Origin: Calditrichia bacterium
Lineage (GTDB): Bacteria > Calditrichota > Calditrichia > RBG-13-44-9 > J075
DNA length: 64,000 nucleotides
Direction: 5' to 3'
Assembly: GCA_028284445.1 (NCBI GenBank)
Contig: JANQRS010000068.1
Coordinates: forward strand, 269,300 to 333,299
Below, in pieces: positions 18,227-26,782 of the stretch. Position numbers and translations under genes: made by a program. Numbering within the stretch: position 1 is the first letter of the stretch; each line of letters opens with the position of its first letter. Below the pieces are notes generated by a model, which saw nothing but the letters and a program-made list of their open reading frames with translations, did not search any database and was not told the origin of the DNA.

Positions 18227-18898
18227 ATGAAAAGGCTACTTCTTGCACTCCTCGCTGGTATTTTGTTGTCACAAAGTTTACACGCGCAGACCTTTCAATC
18301 AAAGCGTCGCACCAAAGCTTTTACAGAATTTAAATTCGGACGGTTGAATCCGGTTGACACCGACACCGGGAATCTCTACGGTATCAGCACCGGACGCCGA
18401 ATCGATAATCGCTTGTTTTGGGGCGCAGAGATCAACTATTTCGCCGCTAATTTCCGCCAGGAAACCACGATCGCCGATTCTGTTGTTGGCGGTATTAGTT
18501 TTTCCCAGAAGCGCTTGGAGTTGGAGTTTGATACCCGCATCATGATGTTGATGTTCATACTGACCTATGAGCGACCGTTTAGTGACCAAAGTCCGCTCTA
18601 CTTACGCGGTGCCGGCGGATTGGGCTGGGAGCTCATATGGAATAATGAGGACAATTTCCTGGAAGGGTTCAACCGCGACCGGTTTTTCCACGGCCTCGGC
18701 TGGCAACTCAGCGGCGGGGTTGGTATGGTTATTAGTAATACCGGCGTTCTTTTCTTTGATGTGTTCTATAATAATTCCTTTGCCAGTCGGAATCAGGACC
18801 GAGATGAACAAGGGTTGCCGGTATGGGACCAGATCAATGTCTCCGGACTGGGGATCAAGGTCGGAGTAAATATTTTAGGCCTTGGTTTCTTTCGATAA
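18227..18898 (+). CDS. Outer-membrane beta-barrel protein, hypothetical
   Basis: 223 residues. The start at 18227 is supported by a GGAGG motif 8 nt upstream and by the signal peptide MKRLLLALLAGILLSQSLHAQ. The mature part has repeated amphipathic beta-strands (AFTEFKFGRLNP, RLFWGAEINYFAANFRQ, WQLSGGVGMVISNTGVLFFDVFYNNSF) and ends GIKVGVNILGLGFFR, with a terminal aromatic that is typical of barrels. It resembles general outer-membrane barrel families rather than a specific channel. It is transcribed alone after a long upstream gap. Function unknown. Confidence 0.7.
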   Translation: MKRLLLALLAGILLSQSLHAQTFQSKRRTKAFTEFKFGRLNPVDTDTGNLYGISTGRRIDNRLFWGAEINYFAANFRQETTIADSVVGGISFSQKRLELEFDTRIMMLMFILTYERPFSDQSPLYLRGAGGLGWELIWNNEDNFLEGFNRDRFFHGLGWQLSGGVGMVISNTGVLFFDVFYNNSFASRNQDRDEQGLPVWDQINVSGLGIKVGVNILGLGFFR

Positions 18899-19008
18899 GA
18901 TTCCCAGTTTAGCATATATGATCTAATATAGAATCTGCACTTTCTTGCGCCTGATAACCCGCATTGTCAGGCGCGTTGCCGTTATAAACCGAAAAACAAT
19001 TTTGCCTC

Positions 19009-20337
19009 ATGAAGAACGCATCCCTGAAAAGACAAATTTACCCGCAGCCGAAGTCTTATGGACCATCTGTTCGCGGCATGTTGATGAGCTGCCTGATCTT
19101 CCTGGTTTGGTCCTGCGGATCAACCGTGAAAAAAACGCCCTCTACTCAACCGGGAACCACACCATCCACAACGCCTGCAGCCAGCACAACGGAACCTCAA
19201 ATCCGCGCCTGTTTGATCGATAATGTGACCCGCAGCGGACTGAGTTTTGATGGGAATTATGTGCTGGTCCTGGAAGAAGCGCAGTATCGCTTCGATTCTT
19301 CAATTGGCACCTTAAGCGTGTTCCGTAGCGGAAAGAACTTGGTATTTCGCAATGATCGTCGCTATCTGGATATTGCCCCGGATCAGCTGATCGTTTTTCG
19401 CCCGCTGACAAAAAACAGCGAATTCACGCTGGATAATGTTAGCTATCGTGGCGAGCTGTCATTTGTTTTCGACGGCGATCAGGTGCTGGCTGTTAACGAA
19501 CTCGGCCTTGAGCGCTATCTGCAAGGTGTGGTGCCTTTCGAAATTCCTACGCACCAAAAGGGATATACCGAAGCTGCTTTTGCCCAGGCTGTCGCTGCCC
19601 GCACTTACGCCATGCATCGCCTTGCGAATCCGGTAAACGCCGGAGTATATGATATCAGGGCTGATACCCGGGATCAGGTCTACCGGGGAGTTCAACGATT
19701 GACGGACCTCGCGCAGCGGGCGGTGAACAGCACTCGCGGTATGATTCTGACGGAGCGTGGACAGCCGTCCCCGACCTACTATCATTCGACCTGTGGCGGC
19801 ATTCTGGAATCTGATGCCATGCTGCCGGGCAGTGCTGTACCGGCGACTGCCGCTGTGGCCCATGATCTCGATAAGGATGAATACAACTGCCGGGTTTCTC
19901 CATTCTATCGCTGGGTGGAATTCCGTGATGCGGAAACGATTCTTGTGAACCTGCAGCGTGAATTTGATATCGATTCATTGCGTGTTGAAGGCTGGATGAA
20001 TGATGGTTTTACCATGAGCATTGAAGTGCTCGATCGTAAGCCGAGCAGTCGTGCCAAAACGGTGCGCTTCAGGGTCGAAGAACAAAGCTTCCTGGCAGAT
20101 GGATCTCGAATTCGCCGCTCCCTGGCAGATGAGCGAGGCAAATTGCTGCCGAGTGATCTTTTCTTTATCAACCTTAGCCCGGAAAATCCGGACAAGTTTT
20201 ACATCGTTGGCGCCGGGAACGGCCATGGACGCGGGATGTGCCAGTGGGGAGCGATTGGTATGTCGCTGGCCGGACGTCAGTATCAATCAATTTTGGGATT
20301 TTATTATCCGGATTTGACTCTCGCTCAGATGTACTAG
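19009..20337 (+). CDS. SpoIID/LytB-domain lipoprotein
   Basis: 442 residues. A lipoprotein-type signal is visible late in the N-terminus (MLMSCLIFLVWSCGS, lipobox Cys about residue 36); translation may begin at 19078 instead of 19009. After a Thr/Pro-rich linker comes the SpoIID domain: LERYLQGVVPFEIP, AAFAQAVAARTYAMHRL, DQVYRGV, then YYHSTCGGILES. The family's terminal block is GHGRGMCQWGAIGMSLAG and FYYPDLTLAQM. SpoIID proteins are lytic transglycosylases that cut peptidoglycan glycan strands lacking stem peptides; LytB-type relatives modulate amidases. The next gene encodes two SPOR domains, which bind exactly such denuded glycans. Confidence 0.9.
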   Translation: MKNASLKRQIYPQPKSYGPSVRGMLMSCLIFLVWSCGSTVKKTPSTQPGTTPSTTPAASTTEPQIRACLIDNVTRSGLSFDGNYVLVLEEAQYRFDSSIGTLSVFRSGKNLVFRNDRRYLDIAPDQLIVFRPLTKNSEFTLDNVSYRGELSFVFDGDQVLAVNELGLERYLQGVVPFEIPTHQKGYTEAAFAQAVAARTYAMHRLANPVNAGVYDIRADTRDQVYRGVQRLTDLAQRAVNSTRGMILTERGQPSPTYYHSTCGGILESDAMLPGSAVPATAAVAHDLDKDEYNCRVSPFYRWVEFRDAETILVNLQREFDIDSLRVEGWMNDGFTMSIEVLDRKPSSRAKTVRFRVEEQSFLADGSRIRRSLADERGKLLPSDLFFINLSPENPDKFYIVGAGNGHGRGMCQWGAIGMSLAGRQYQSILGFYYPDLTLAQMY

Positions 20338-20388
20338 CATTTGCATTTAAAGATTGATAAACCGGGCCTGTAAATGTTCCGGTAAATC

Positions 20389-20432
20389 AATCCCCCCGCC
20401 ATCTCCCTCCGGGGGGAGATGGCGGGGGGATT
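20389..20432. repeat. Dispersed palindrome, class A (one wobble)
   Basis: 44-nt palindrome with variable heptamer GCCATCT matched by AGATGGC on the other arm; a single T:G position breaks perfection. It lies between the SpoIID and SPOR genes, which run in the same direction, about 20 nt before the SPOR start. Confidence 0.88.
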
Positions 20433-20453
20433 ACCACCTAAAAGGTATGGCCT

Positions 20454-21263
20454 ATGTTCATTAAAAAATTGTCTCTTCGATTCATATTGATGGCCCTGTT
20501 GGGCGTCGTTTGCTTTAGCCACCCGGCATTTGCGCAAATGTCACCGGAGCTAAAAGAGTTTTTGTCCAGTAAAAGTTTTCCGGAGTTGATACGCACGTTC
20601 GAAAAGGATAAGGTTACAGTGCGTGCGATCGGTAAACGAGCCGAGACCATTGCCGCCCGGGACTATACCATTGGAAAAGGCTATCGTTGTCAGGCGTTTG
20701 CCGGCAGCCAGCGTGAGAATGCCGAGAAGGTCGCCGCTGATTTGCGGGCCTTAAATCTTGGGCAGGTATATATGATGCAAACGCCGGAAGGCCTTTACAA
20801 AGTGCAAATTGGTGATTTTTCCAGCCGGGTCGAGGCGGAATACCTAATGCAGAAGTTAAGATATGCGAATATCCCCGGTGTTTGGATCGTGGAAAGCGAT
20901 ATTCATGAGCCCAAGGTCGGGGGCGGCGTTACTGGTACCGGGGAGCCGGCACCCGCCATCAATAATACTGCAAATGCAATTCAACAGCCTGAACCGGAGC
21001 CGGTTGAATTGCGGCCACGTCCGGAAATTAACATTCATTATAGCATTCAGGTGTTTGCCACCCGCAGTCATGAAAAGGCACTGGAGCTGCAGAAAAAATT
21101 CGAAACTGAAACCAATCAGCCTACGCGCATTGTAAAGCAGGAATCGATCTGGAAAGTGATGGTTGGGCAGTTCAAAAGCCGGGAGGAAGCAGAGGAGTAT
21201 ATAAATACCCTGGCGAAGCGCAAGTTTCAGGATGCCTGGATCACGCAAGTAGTATCATCATAG
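20454..21263 (+). CDS. Exported protein with two SPOR domains
   Basis: 269 residues. Signal peptide residues 1-25 (LRFILMALLGVVCFSHPAFAQ). After a short helical region there are two SPOR repeats. The first (about 75-145) has YRCQAFAGSQRENAEKVAAD and GLYKVQIGDFSSRVEAEYLM. The second (about 197-267) has IHYSIQVFATRSHEKALELQ and WKVMVGQFKSREEAEEYI. A Pro/Glu-rich linker separates them. SPOR domains bind peptidoglycan glycan strands stripped of peptides, often at division sites. The pairing with SpoIID suggests cell-wall remodelling. AAGG lies 8 nt upstream of the ATG, and a rho-independent terminator follows. Confidence 0.9.
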   Translation: MFIKKLSLRFILMALLGVVCFSHPAFAQMSPELKEFLSSKSFPELIRTFEKDKVTVRAIGKRAETIAARDYTIGKGYRCQAFAGSQRENAEKVAADLRALNLGQVYMMQTPEGLYKVQIGDFSSRVEAEYLMQKLRYANIPGVWIVESDIHEPKVGGGVTGTGEPAPAINNTANAIQQPEPEPVELRPRPEINIHYSIQVFATRSHEKALELQKKFETETNQPTRIVKQESIWKVMVGQFKSREEAEEYINTLAKRKFQDAWITQVVSS

Positions 21264-21270
21264 CATAAAA

Positions 21271-21300
21271 AAAGCCCCATCAATTTGAACGGGGCTTTCT
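21271..21300 (+). terminator. Rho-independent terminator after the SPOR gene
   Basis: Stem AAAGCCCC (21271-21278) pairs with GGGGCTTT (21291-21298) around a 12-nt loop, followed by TCT. Seven A's precede the stem, so it may act in both directions. It lies 7 nt after the stop at 21263. Confidence 0.8.
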
Positions 21301-21344
21301 GTAGGTCATCTATTTTTAAACGCGGTCAAACCGCGCGATTAAAG

Positions 21345-21389
21345 TCAGGATTTTTTGACCTTCATTTTTACTTTGATCTTAATCTTCAT
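21345..21389 (-). CDS. Possible 14-residue Lys-rich micro-peptide
   Basis: An ATG at 21389 opens MKIKIKVKMKVKKS and a stop. The peptide alternates Lys with Ile/Val/Met, giving one charged and one hydrophobic face as a strand. A GAGG motif lies 7-8 nt upstream, and a perfect hairpin (CGCGGT/ACCGCG, 21321-21335) follows the stop. It overlaps the 3' end of the 71-codon frame at 21379-21594. It could be chance; coding status is unproven. Confidence 0.3.
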   Translation of the reverse strand: MKIKIKVKMKVKKS

Positions 21390-21594
21390 TTTCACGCCTC
21401 ACGTTTTTAATTTCACATCCATTGTAGTAAAATCTCCGCCCGTCATCCGTGTAGACAATCACATTACTACAATAAATATGCCATTTTTCCGAAAAAAATA
21501 CAGCTTTGCTTAAGTCTTTGTTCTTGATTGGTTTGCGTTGATTTTGCCTTTTGGCCAAATTGACGAATATCAAAACATATGTCGAAAACGACAT
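21379..21594 (-). CDS. Hypothetical 71-residue protein (doubtful)
   Basis: A 71-codon frame in the 435-bp gap between the SPOR and AddB-like genes. It has a short hydrophobic start (STYVLIFVNLA), a basic stretch and a Tyr/Asp-rich end (VIVYTDDGRRFYYNGCEIKN). No family was recognised and no good ribosome-binding site precedes it. It overlaps the micro-peptide frame (21345-21389), so the two could be coupled. This may be only an open frame. Confidence 0.25.
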   Translation of the reverse strand: MSFSTYVLIFVNLAKRQNQRKPIKNKDLSKAVFFSEKWHIYCSNVIVYTDDGRRFYYNGCEIKNVRRENED

Positions 21595-21698
21595 CGAAAG
21601 CCGGAAATTGTGTCGAAAATCCGGACATTTTGCCAGTGTAGGTTCAATTGAAGGAAGCTGTTTGATTTCCCGGCTTTGTTCAATTATGTTTGTAAGTA

Positions 21699-24600
21699 AT
21701 GGAGACTTCTACTGATACCGGATTGAAACTGATTACCGGCCCCACGGGTTCTTACTACTATTTTGAACAGGAGATTCTGGAGCGGGTTCAGAATATGTCC
21801 GGTGTCGACTACGATTTCATTTACCTGCTTCCGGTCAAAAGGGCAGTACGCTATTTCAAAGAAGATTTGATCAGCCGGTCCGGGCGTCGAGCCTTGATCG
21901 ATCCGCCGGTATTTACCTTTTACGAATTCATGACCAGCCTCTATCGGGATGTGCCTCGCGCCCGAAAAATAATTTCCCCAGCCATGAAACTCTTTCTTGT
22001 TGAAGAGACCTTGAAAAAGAGCGTAGGCGGCCTGCGATTCTTCAATAAATCCAGCGCCACTCGTCGCGGTCTTGTTCAAAAGGTCGATGGGCTACTGACG
22101 GAACTGCGTGAATATGGCTATACCCGGGAGGACCTGGAAGAATTTCTGGAGGAAACGGATCACCGTATTCACGACTTCGCTTTGTTGATCGAGAAGTTTG
22201 AAGAAATTCTCGGTGATCGCCTGATGGACGAAGCCGGCGCCATCCAGGAAGTGTTCAACTTTCTCGATGAAGCCTTCTGGAAATCCCGCTTTCCGCACGT
22301 GAAAATGATTTACCTGAATGGCTATGGCTTATTCACGCGGCCAATGTATCATTTCTTTGAGCGGGTCCGGCAATTTTGTGGTGTGAAGATCAAGCTGGAT
22401 TATGTGGAGAACCATGAGCGGATTTTCGGCCACGTGACCCCGGCTTTCCACATGCTTCAAGGGCTTAACCCGGTTGTTGTTGAAGACGCCGCGCCCGGCC
22501 CGTTAGAGAAAATTCTGTTCCAGAACAACCGTGACGATATTCCTCAGGTCGACCTGGAGCGAAACATACTGATTCAACCGGCAACCAATCGGGCAGAAGA
22601 AGTGGCGTTTCTGGCGAATTACGTAAAGCGTCTGCATCATGGTTGCGATATTCCATTGGAAAAAATCGGTATTACCTTTCCGTCTCTCGAACGCTATGCC
22701 CCGCTCATTCATGAAATTTTTCCGAAGTATGGCATACCATATAATATTTCCACCGGCTTTCAATTAAGTCAGTCGCCGCTGATTCGTAGCTTTCTTTTGC
22801 TGCTCGAAGTACCACTTCTGGGCTATGACGTAAAGAAGATGATTCAGCTGATTTCATCGCCTTTTTTCAAGCCGCCGGGTTCTGATGAACTGGATGAAGG
22901 AGGGGTTAAGAATATTGCCCAGTTGCTCCGCTTGACCCATTTTCACGGTAAATGGGAAGATGCGCTGAAGCGCCAGCTTCAGTATTTGAAGGACGCCCTG
23001 GAGAAGACCGCTGAGGATGGCTTTGATCGACGCCACATTGAGGAGTTGATTGCCCTGCTCGAAGGTGGCGTAAAACCCCTGCGTCAATTGCTGGATGACC
23101 TGAAAAATCTCGATAAGCGACTGACGGTTAGCGATTTCCGGGAACGCTTTCTTGGCCTCCTGGAAAAATATGGTTTCCTGGATTGGTATCGCGTGGCCAA
23201 CCCGCATATCTCTCCACGCGAGATCGAGCAGGAATATCGTGCCTTCAACCGCTTTGTGAAATTACTCGATCAATTCTCCTGGGTAATCACCAACTTGCCC
23301 GGCAAGCAGAAGTTAACCCTGAGCGATTTTCATCAATACCTTAGCCTATTGGTTTCTCATGCGACCTACAACCTTCGCGAGTGGGCCAATCACGGCTTGC
23401 AAATTATGCCGCGTTTGGAAATTTTGTCGATTGAGCCGGAAGTCCTGATTTTTGGGGGAATGGTTGAAGGTGATTTTCCACGGCCATTTACCCAAGATGT
23501 CTTTTTCCATGATGAAGAGCGTGAAAAACTGGGGCTGATCGCTACTGAGGACTTGCTGGGACAAGACCGTTATATGTTCTATCAAATTCTCTCATCCCAA
23601 GTCGGTCGTCTAGTACTTACTTATCCACGTTTTGAGAACGAGTCTGCTCGCGTACCTTCGAATTTACTGAACATCCTGGCTGATCAATTTAAAGTGCGTT
23701 GGCGTCGCCAGGTGCCGTCGGAGTACTTTTTGCGGCATCCTCAAAAACTGGTTGAACGCGTGTCTGCGCAAATTCCTCCAGGCATTGGTGCAGCAGAGGA
23801 AATTCAGTTACACCAGTGGAAGCATTTACAACAAGACAATCCGGCAGCGCTCGATGCATTGGGTCTCTGGACGGAGCGTGTGCGCATTAATTATGACAAG
23901 CGGCGGCCGGGAGAATTTGGTATTTACGAAGGTGTGCTTAGCGCTTATCCGCAGCTAGTCGAAGAAATCAAAGCCCATTTTAGTGAGAGGCCATATTCGA
24001 TAACGCGCCTCGAGTCATTCGCTTTTTGTCCCATTCAGTTTTATATGCGTTACCTGATTGGCTTGCGCCCTGATGAAGAAATGGAAACCGGGCTAACCGC
24101 CCTTGAGCGGGGGCAATTGGTGCATAGTACCTTATTCCGCTTCTATAGCCAGCTGCAGCAGGAAAAGCGCCTTGACCGGCCCTGGGAGGCCCGCGATGTG
24201 CTTATGGCAATTGCCGGCGAGGAATTTGAACGGCTTCCTTTCCGCGGGCTGTTGTTTGACCTGGAAAAAGAGCGTTACCTGGGACATGCCGGATTCAGCG
24301 GAATTTGGGATGCCTTCCTAAAGGCGGAAGAAGCCGGCATTGAGGAGTCCGGCTTTACCCCGGCCTATTTTGAAATGGCCTTCGGAAAGGCCGGTGGTGC
24401 CAACGAGCAGGACGCTGCCAGTATCGAAGAGCCCATTACGCTGGAACGAGACGGGAAGCATGTGCAGATTGTTGGTAAGATTGATCGCATTGATACCAAT
24501 GCTGCCGGTCAGGCAATGCTACTGGATTACAAAACCGGCTCAAAAGGATGGCGGGCAGCCGAGGTGCTTGCCGGACTCACCTTGCAGCTGCCGCTTTACG

Positions 24601-24974
24601 CTCGCATTATCGAGCGCCTGGCAGAAACCGGAAACGATTTGCAATTGTCGCCTGTCGCCACCGCTATCTTCCAGGTTAAGAGTGTTGATGAGTGCAAGCG
24701 CATGCCGCTTATCTATGATGGTGAAGCCGGGTTATCCATGCCGCGCCTGCCGCGCAATGCTTCTTTGCCCAATAAGGATTTGATGAGTGCTGATGGCGAG
24801 CCGATTTCTTACCAAGATATGCTGGAGCGGGTGGAAGCCTATATTTTTCACTATGTAAATAGCATCGAAAGCGCCCAGTTCCGTCATACGCGTTTCCCGA
24901 TGGATGCTGCTTGTGATAGCTACTGTGAGTTCCGGCGAATGTGCAGGAAGGATGTACGAAAGTTGAGTGGGTGA
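21699..24974 (+). CDS. AddB-like PD-(D/E)XK nuclease with degenerate helicase core
   Basis: 1091 residues. The architecture matches AddB/RexB-type recombination nucleases. An N-terminal UvrD-like helicase fold has a P-loop-like GPTGSYYYFEQE (about 13-25) without the expected Lys. The C-terminal PD-(D/E)XK nuclease has GKIDRID (about 928) and LLDYKTGS (about 943). Four Cys could hold an Fe-S cluster as in AddB: one in FAFCPIQFY (about 778) and three in CDSYCEFRRMC (about 1073). In AddAB this subunit cuts one DNA strand during double-strand-break repair. No AddA partner gene is in the window. The ATG at 21699 has no strong Shine-Dalgarno site. Confidence 0.85.
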   Translation: METSTDTGLKLITGPTGSYYYFEQEILERVQNMSGVDYDFIYLLPVKRAVRYFKEDLISRSGRRALIDPPVFTFYEFMTSLYRDVPRARKIISPAMKLFLVEETLKKSVGGLRFFNKSSATRRGLVQKVDGLLTELREYGYTREDLEEFLEETDHRIHDFALLIEKFEEILGDRLMDEAGAIQEVFNFLDEAFWKSRFPHVKMIYLNGYGLFTRPMYHFFERVRQFCGVKIKLDYVENHERIFGHVTPAFHMLQGLNPVVVEDAAPGPLEKILFQNNRDDIPQVDLERNILIQPATNRAEEVAFLANYVKRLHHGCDIPLEKIGITFPSLERYAPLIHEIFPKYGIPYNISTGFQLSQSPLIRSFLLLLEVPLLGYDVKKMIQLISSPFFKPPGSDELDEGGVKNIAQLLRLTHFHGKWEDALKRQLQYLKDALEKTAEDGFDRRHIEELIALLEGGVKPLRQLLDDLKNLDKRLTVSDFRERFLGLLEKYGFLDWYRVANPHISPREIEQEYRAFNRFVKLLDQFSWVITNLPGKQKLTLSDFHQYLSLLVSHATYNLREWANHGLQIMPRLEILSIEPEVLIFGGMVEGDFPRPFTQDVFFHDEEREKLGLIATEDLLGQDRYMFYQILSSQVGRLVLTYPRFENESARVPSNLLNILADQFKVRWRRQVPSEYFLRHPQKLVERVSAQIPPGIGAAEEIQLHQWKHLQQDNPAALDALGLWTERVRINYDKRRPGEFGIYEGVLSAYPQLVEEIKAHFSERPYSITRLESFAFCPIQFYMRYLIGLRPDEEMETGLTALERGQLVHSTLFRFYSQLQQEKRLDRPWEARDVLMAIAGEEFERLPFRGLLFDLEKERYLGHAGFSGIWDAFLKAEEAGIEESGFTPAYFEMAFGKAGGANEQDAASIEEPITLERDGKHVQIVGKIDRIDTNAAGQAMLLDYKTGSKGWRAAEVLAGLTLQLPLYARIIERLAETGNDLQLSPVATAIFQVKSVDECKRMPLIYDGEAGLSMPRLPRNASLPNKDLMSADGEPISYQDMLERVEAYIFHYVNSIESAQFRHTRFPMDAACDSYCEFRRMCRKDVRKLSG

Positions 24975-25336
24975 TCGCCAAAAGATAACCCCGATGTGAG
25001 CGAAGAACTGCTAATTGGGCTCGATATTTGTCACACAAGCTGTAGAACCCCAAAATCTTTTTTCTTCTTCAGGCAATTTGAAGTATGATTTCATACATTC
25101 AAATAGTGAGGCAGGTGCGTGTTAGAATGTGCCGGAATCACTGACCGAAGACTACCAGCATCTTAATATTACCTAAGTAATTGTTCTTGACTAAATGACA
25201 TTTTATCTGTCATGCCCGAATGCTTATATCGGTTATCCAGGTGTTGTATAAGTAGATCTCCGCTAAAAGCATGCGGGAATGGCAAAGTGTCGAACAAACA
25301 ACTTCACTTACTCAAAATTATTGAAGGGAAATTCAC
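24975..25336. other. Intergenic gap with two short inverted repeats
   Basis: No gene is visible. It contains an imperfect inverted repeat TTTGAA ... TTCAAA (25077-25103, with inner TATGA/TCATA) and a second one, ATGACA ... TGTCAT (25195-25213). Either may be an operator for the gene at 25337. Confidence 0.4.
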
Positions 25337-26743
25337 ATGAAACTTCGTGTGACTTGCTTGACAGTGTTGCTGACAATCACCACAAATCTATTTTCTCAAA
25401 TAGACTTCGCGCCCTTTACTATTTCGACCGATGCCACAGGGGCCAGATCAGTGTATGCCATTGATTTAGATAGTGACGGTGATATGGATGTTCTTTCTGC
25501 TTCAACTATAGATTCGAAAATTGCTTGGTATATCAACGACGGCAATCAGGACTTTACTGCTCGGACCATTACCACAGATGCGGATGATGCCAATACCGTC
25601 TTTGCTATTGATGTCGATAGTGATGGCGATGTTGATGTGTTGTCAGCCTCAAGCGGTGACAACACGATAGCCTGGTATGAAAACGACGGCAATCAAAGTT
25701 TTACTGCCAGGACCATCACAAGCCAAGCCCTCGGCGCCAACTCGGTATTTGCCATAGATATGGATAACGATGGGGATATTGATGTCCTATCCAGTTCGTT
25801 CAGTGACAACACGATAGCCTGGTATGAAAATGACGGCAACCAAAGCTTTACTGCCCGGATCATCACGTCTTTGGCGTTAGGTGCTCGCAGAGCGTATGCT
25901 ATCGATGTCGATAGTGATGGAGATATCGACGTACTTTCCACCTCTTCCAATGATCTGAAAATAGTCTGGTATGAAAACGACGGGAATCAGGTATTTACAG
26001 CTCACTCGATTTCCGAGATGGCGATAAATGCCTGGACAGTATTTGCCGAAGACCTGGATAGTGATGGGGATATTGATATTGTATCGGCTACCCTTGGTGA
26101 TGATAAAGTCACCTGGTACGAAAACGATGGCGATGAAAACTTTACCGCGCAGGATGTTTCTCAATCTGCAGATGATCCCTATTCCGTATACGTTAGGGAT
26201 GTAGATGGTGATGGGGATATGGATATCCTGTCCGCCTCCTTCCAGGATGATAGAGTTGCCTGGTATGAAAATGATGGCAATGAGAGCTTTACGCGACGTA
26301 ATATTACGACCAGTGCTGATGGCGCCAGAGGCGTTTATGCAGAAGATATGGATGGCGATGGCGACATCGATGTTCTGTCGGCTTCTTCCCTGGACTTTGA
26401 GATTGTCTGGTATGAGAACGTCAGCCTTGTTGGCATTGAAGAAGATGAGTTGACCTATACACCTGATCAGATAACACTCTTCAATAATTATCCAAATCCA
26501 TTTAACCCATCAACTACCATTCAATATCATATACCGCGGGCCGGATTCACTCAACTGGAGATCTATGATCTCATGGGCCGCAGCGTCACTTCTCTGGTGA
26601 AAACCACTCAGGCAGCCGGGACATATTCAATCAATTGGAACGGTACGGATCAAAATGGACAAGCTGTAAAAAGCGGCATGTACTTCTATCAACTGCAGTT
26701 CGCCGGTCAAACATTGCGAAAACGAATGTTGTTGGTGAAATAA
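25337..26743 (+). CDS. Secreted VCBS/FG-GAP repeat protein with sorting domain
   Basis: 468 residues. Signal peptide MKLRVTCLTVLLTITTNLFSQ. Seven repeats of about 48 residues follow, each with a D-x-D-x-D-G-D-x-D calcium-binding loop (for example IDLDSDGDMDVLSAS) and a WYENDGNQSFTAR strand. Such repeats usually build a beta-propeller. Repeats 2 and 3 are also nearly identical at the DNA level. The last 90 residues are a sorting domain (NYPNPFNP, ending RKRMLLVK). This predicts a surface or secreted calcium-stabilised propeller; ligand unknown. GAAGGG lies 8-13 nt before the ATG. Confidence 0.9.
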   Translation: MKLRVTCLTVLLTITTNLFSQIDFAPFTISTDATGARSVYAIDLDSDGDMDVLSASTIDSKIAWYINDGNQDFTARTITTDADDANTVFAIDVDSDGDVDVLSASSGDNTIAWYENDGNQSFTARTITSQALGANSVFAIDMDNDGDIDVLSSSFSDNTIAWYENDGNQSFTARIITSLALGARRAYAIDVDSDGDIDVLSTSSNDLKIVWYENDGNQVFTAHSISEMAINAWTVFAEDLDSDGDIDIVSATLGDDKVTWYENDGDENFTAQDVSQSADDPYSVYVRDVDGDGDMDILSASFQDDRVAWYENDGNESFTRRNITTSADGARGVYAEDMDGDGDIDVLSASSLDFEIVWYENVSLVGIEEDELTYTPDQITLFNNYPNPFNPSTTIQYHIPRAGFTQLEIYDLMGRSVTSLVKTTQAAGTYSINWNGTDQNGQAVKSGMYFYQLQFAGQTLRKRMLLVK

Positions 26744-26782
26744 CCGGGGATATGCTGATCTGCTCCATGCAGGAATAGTAGA

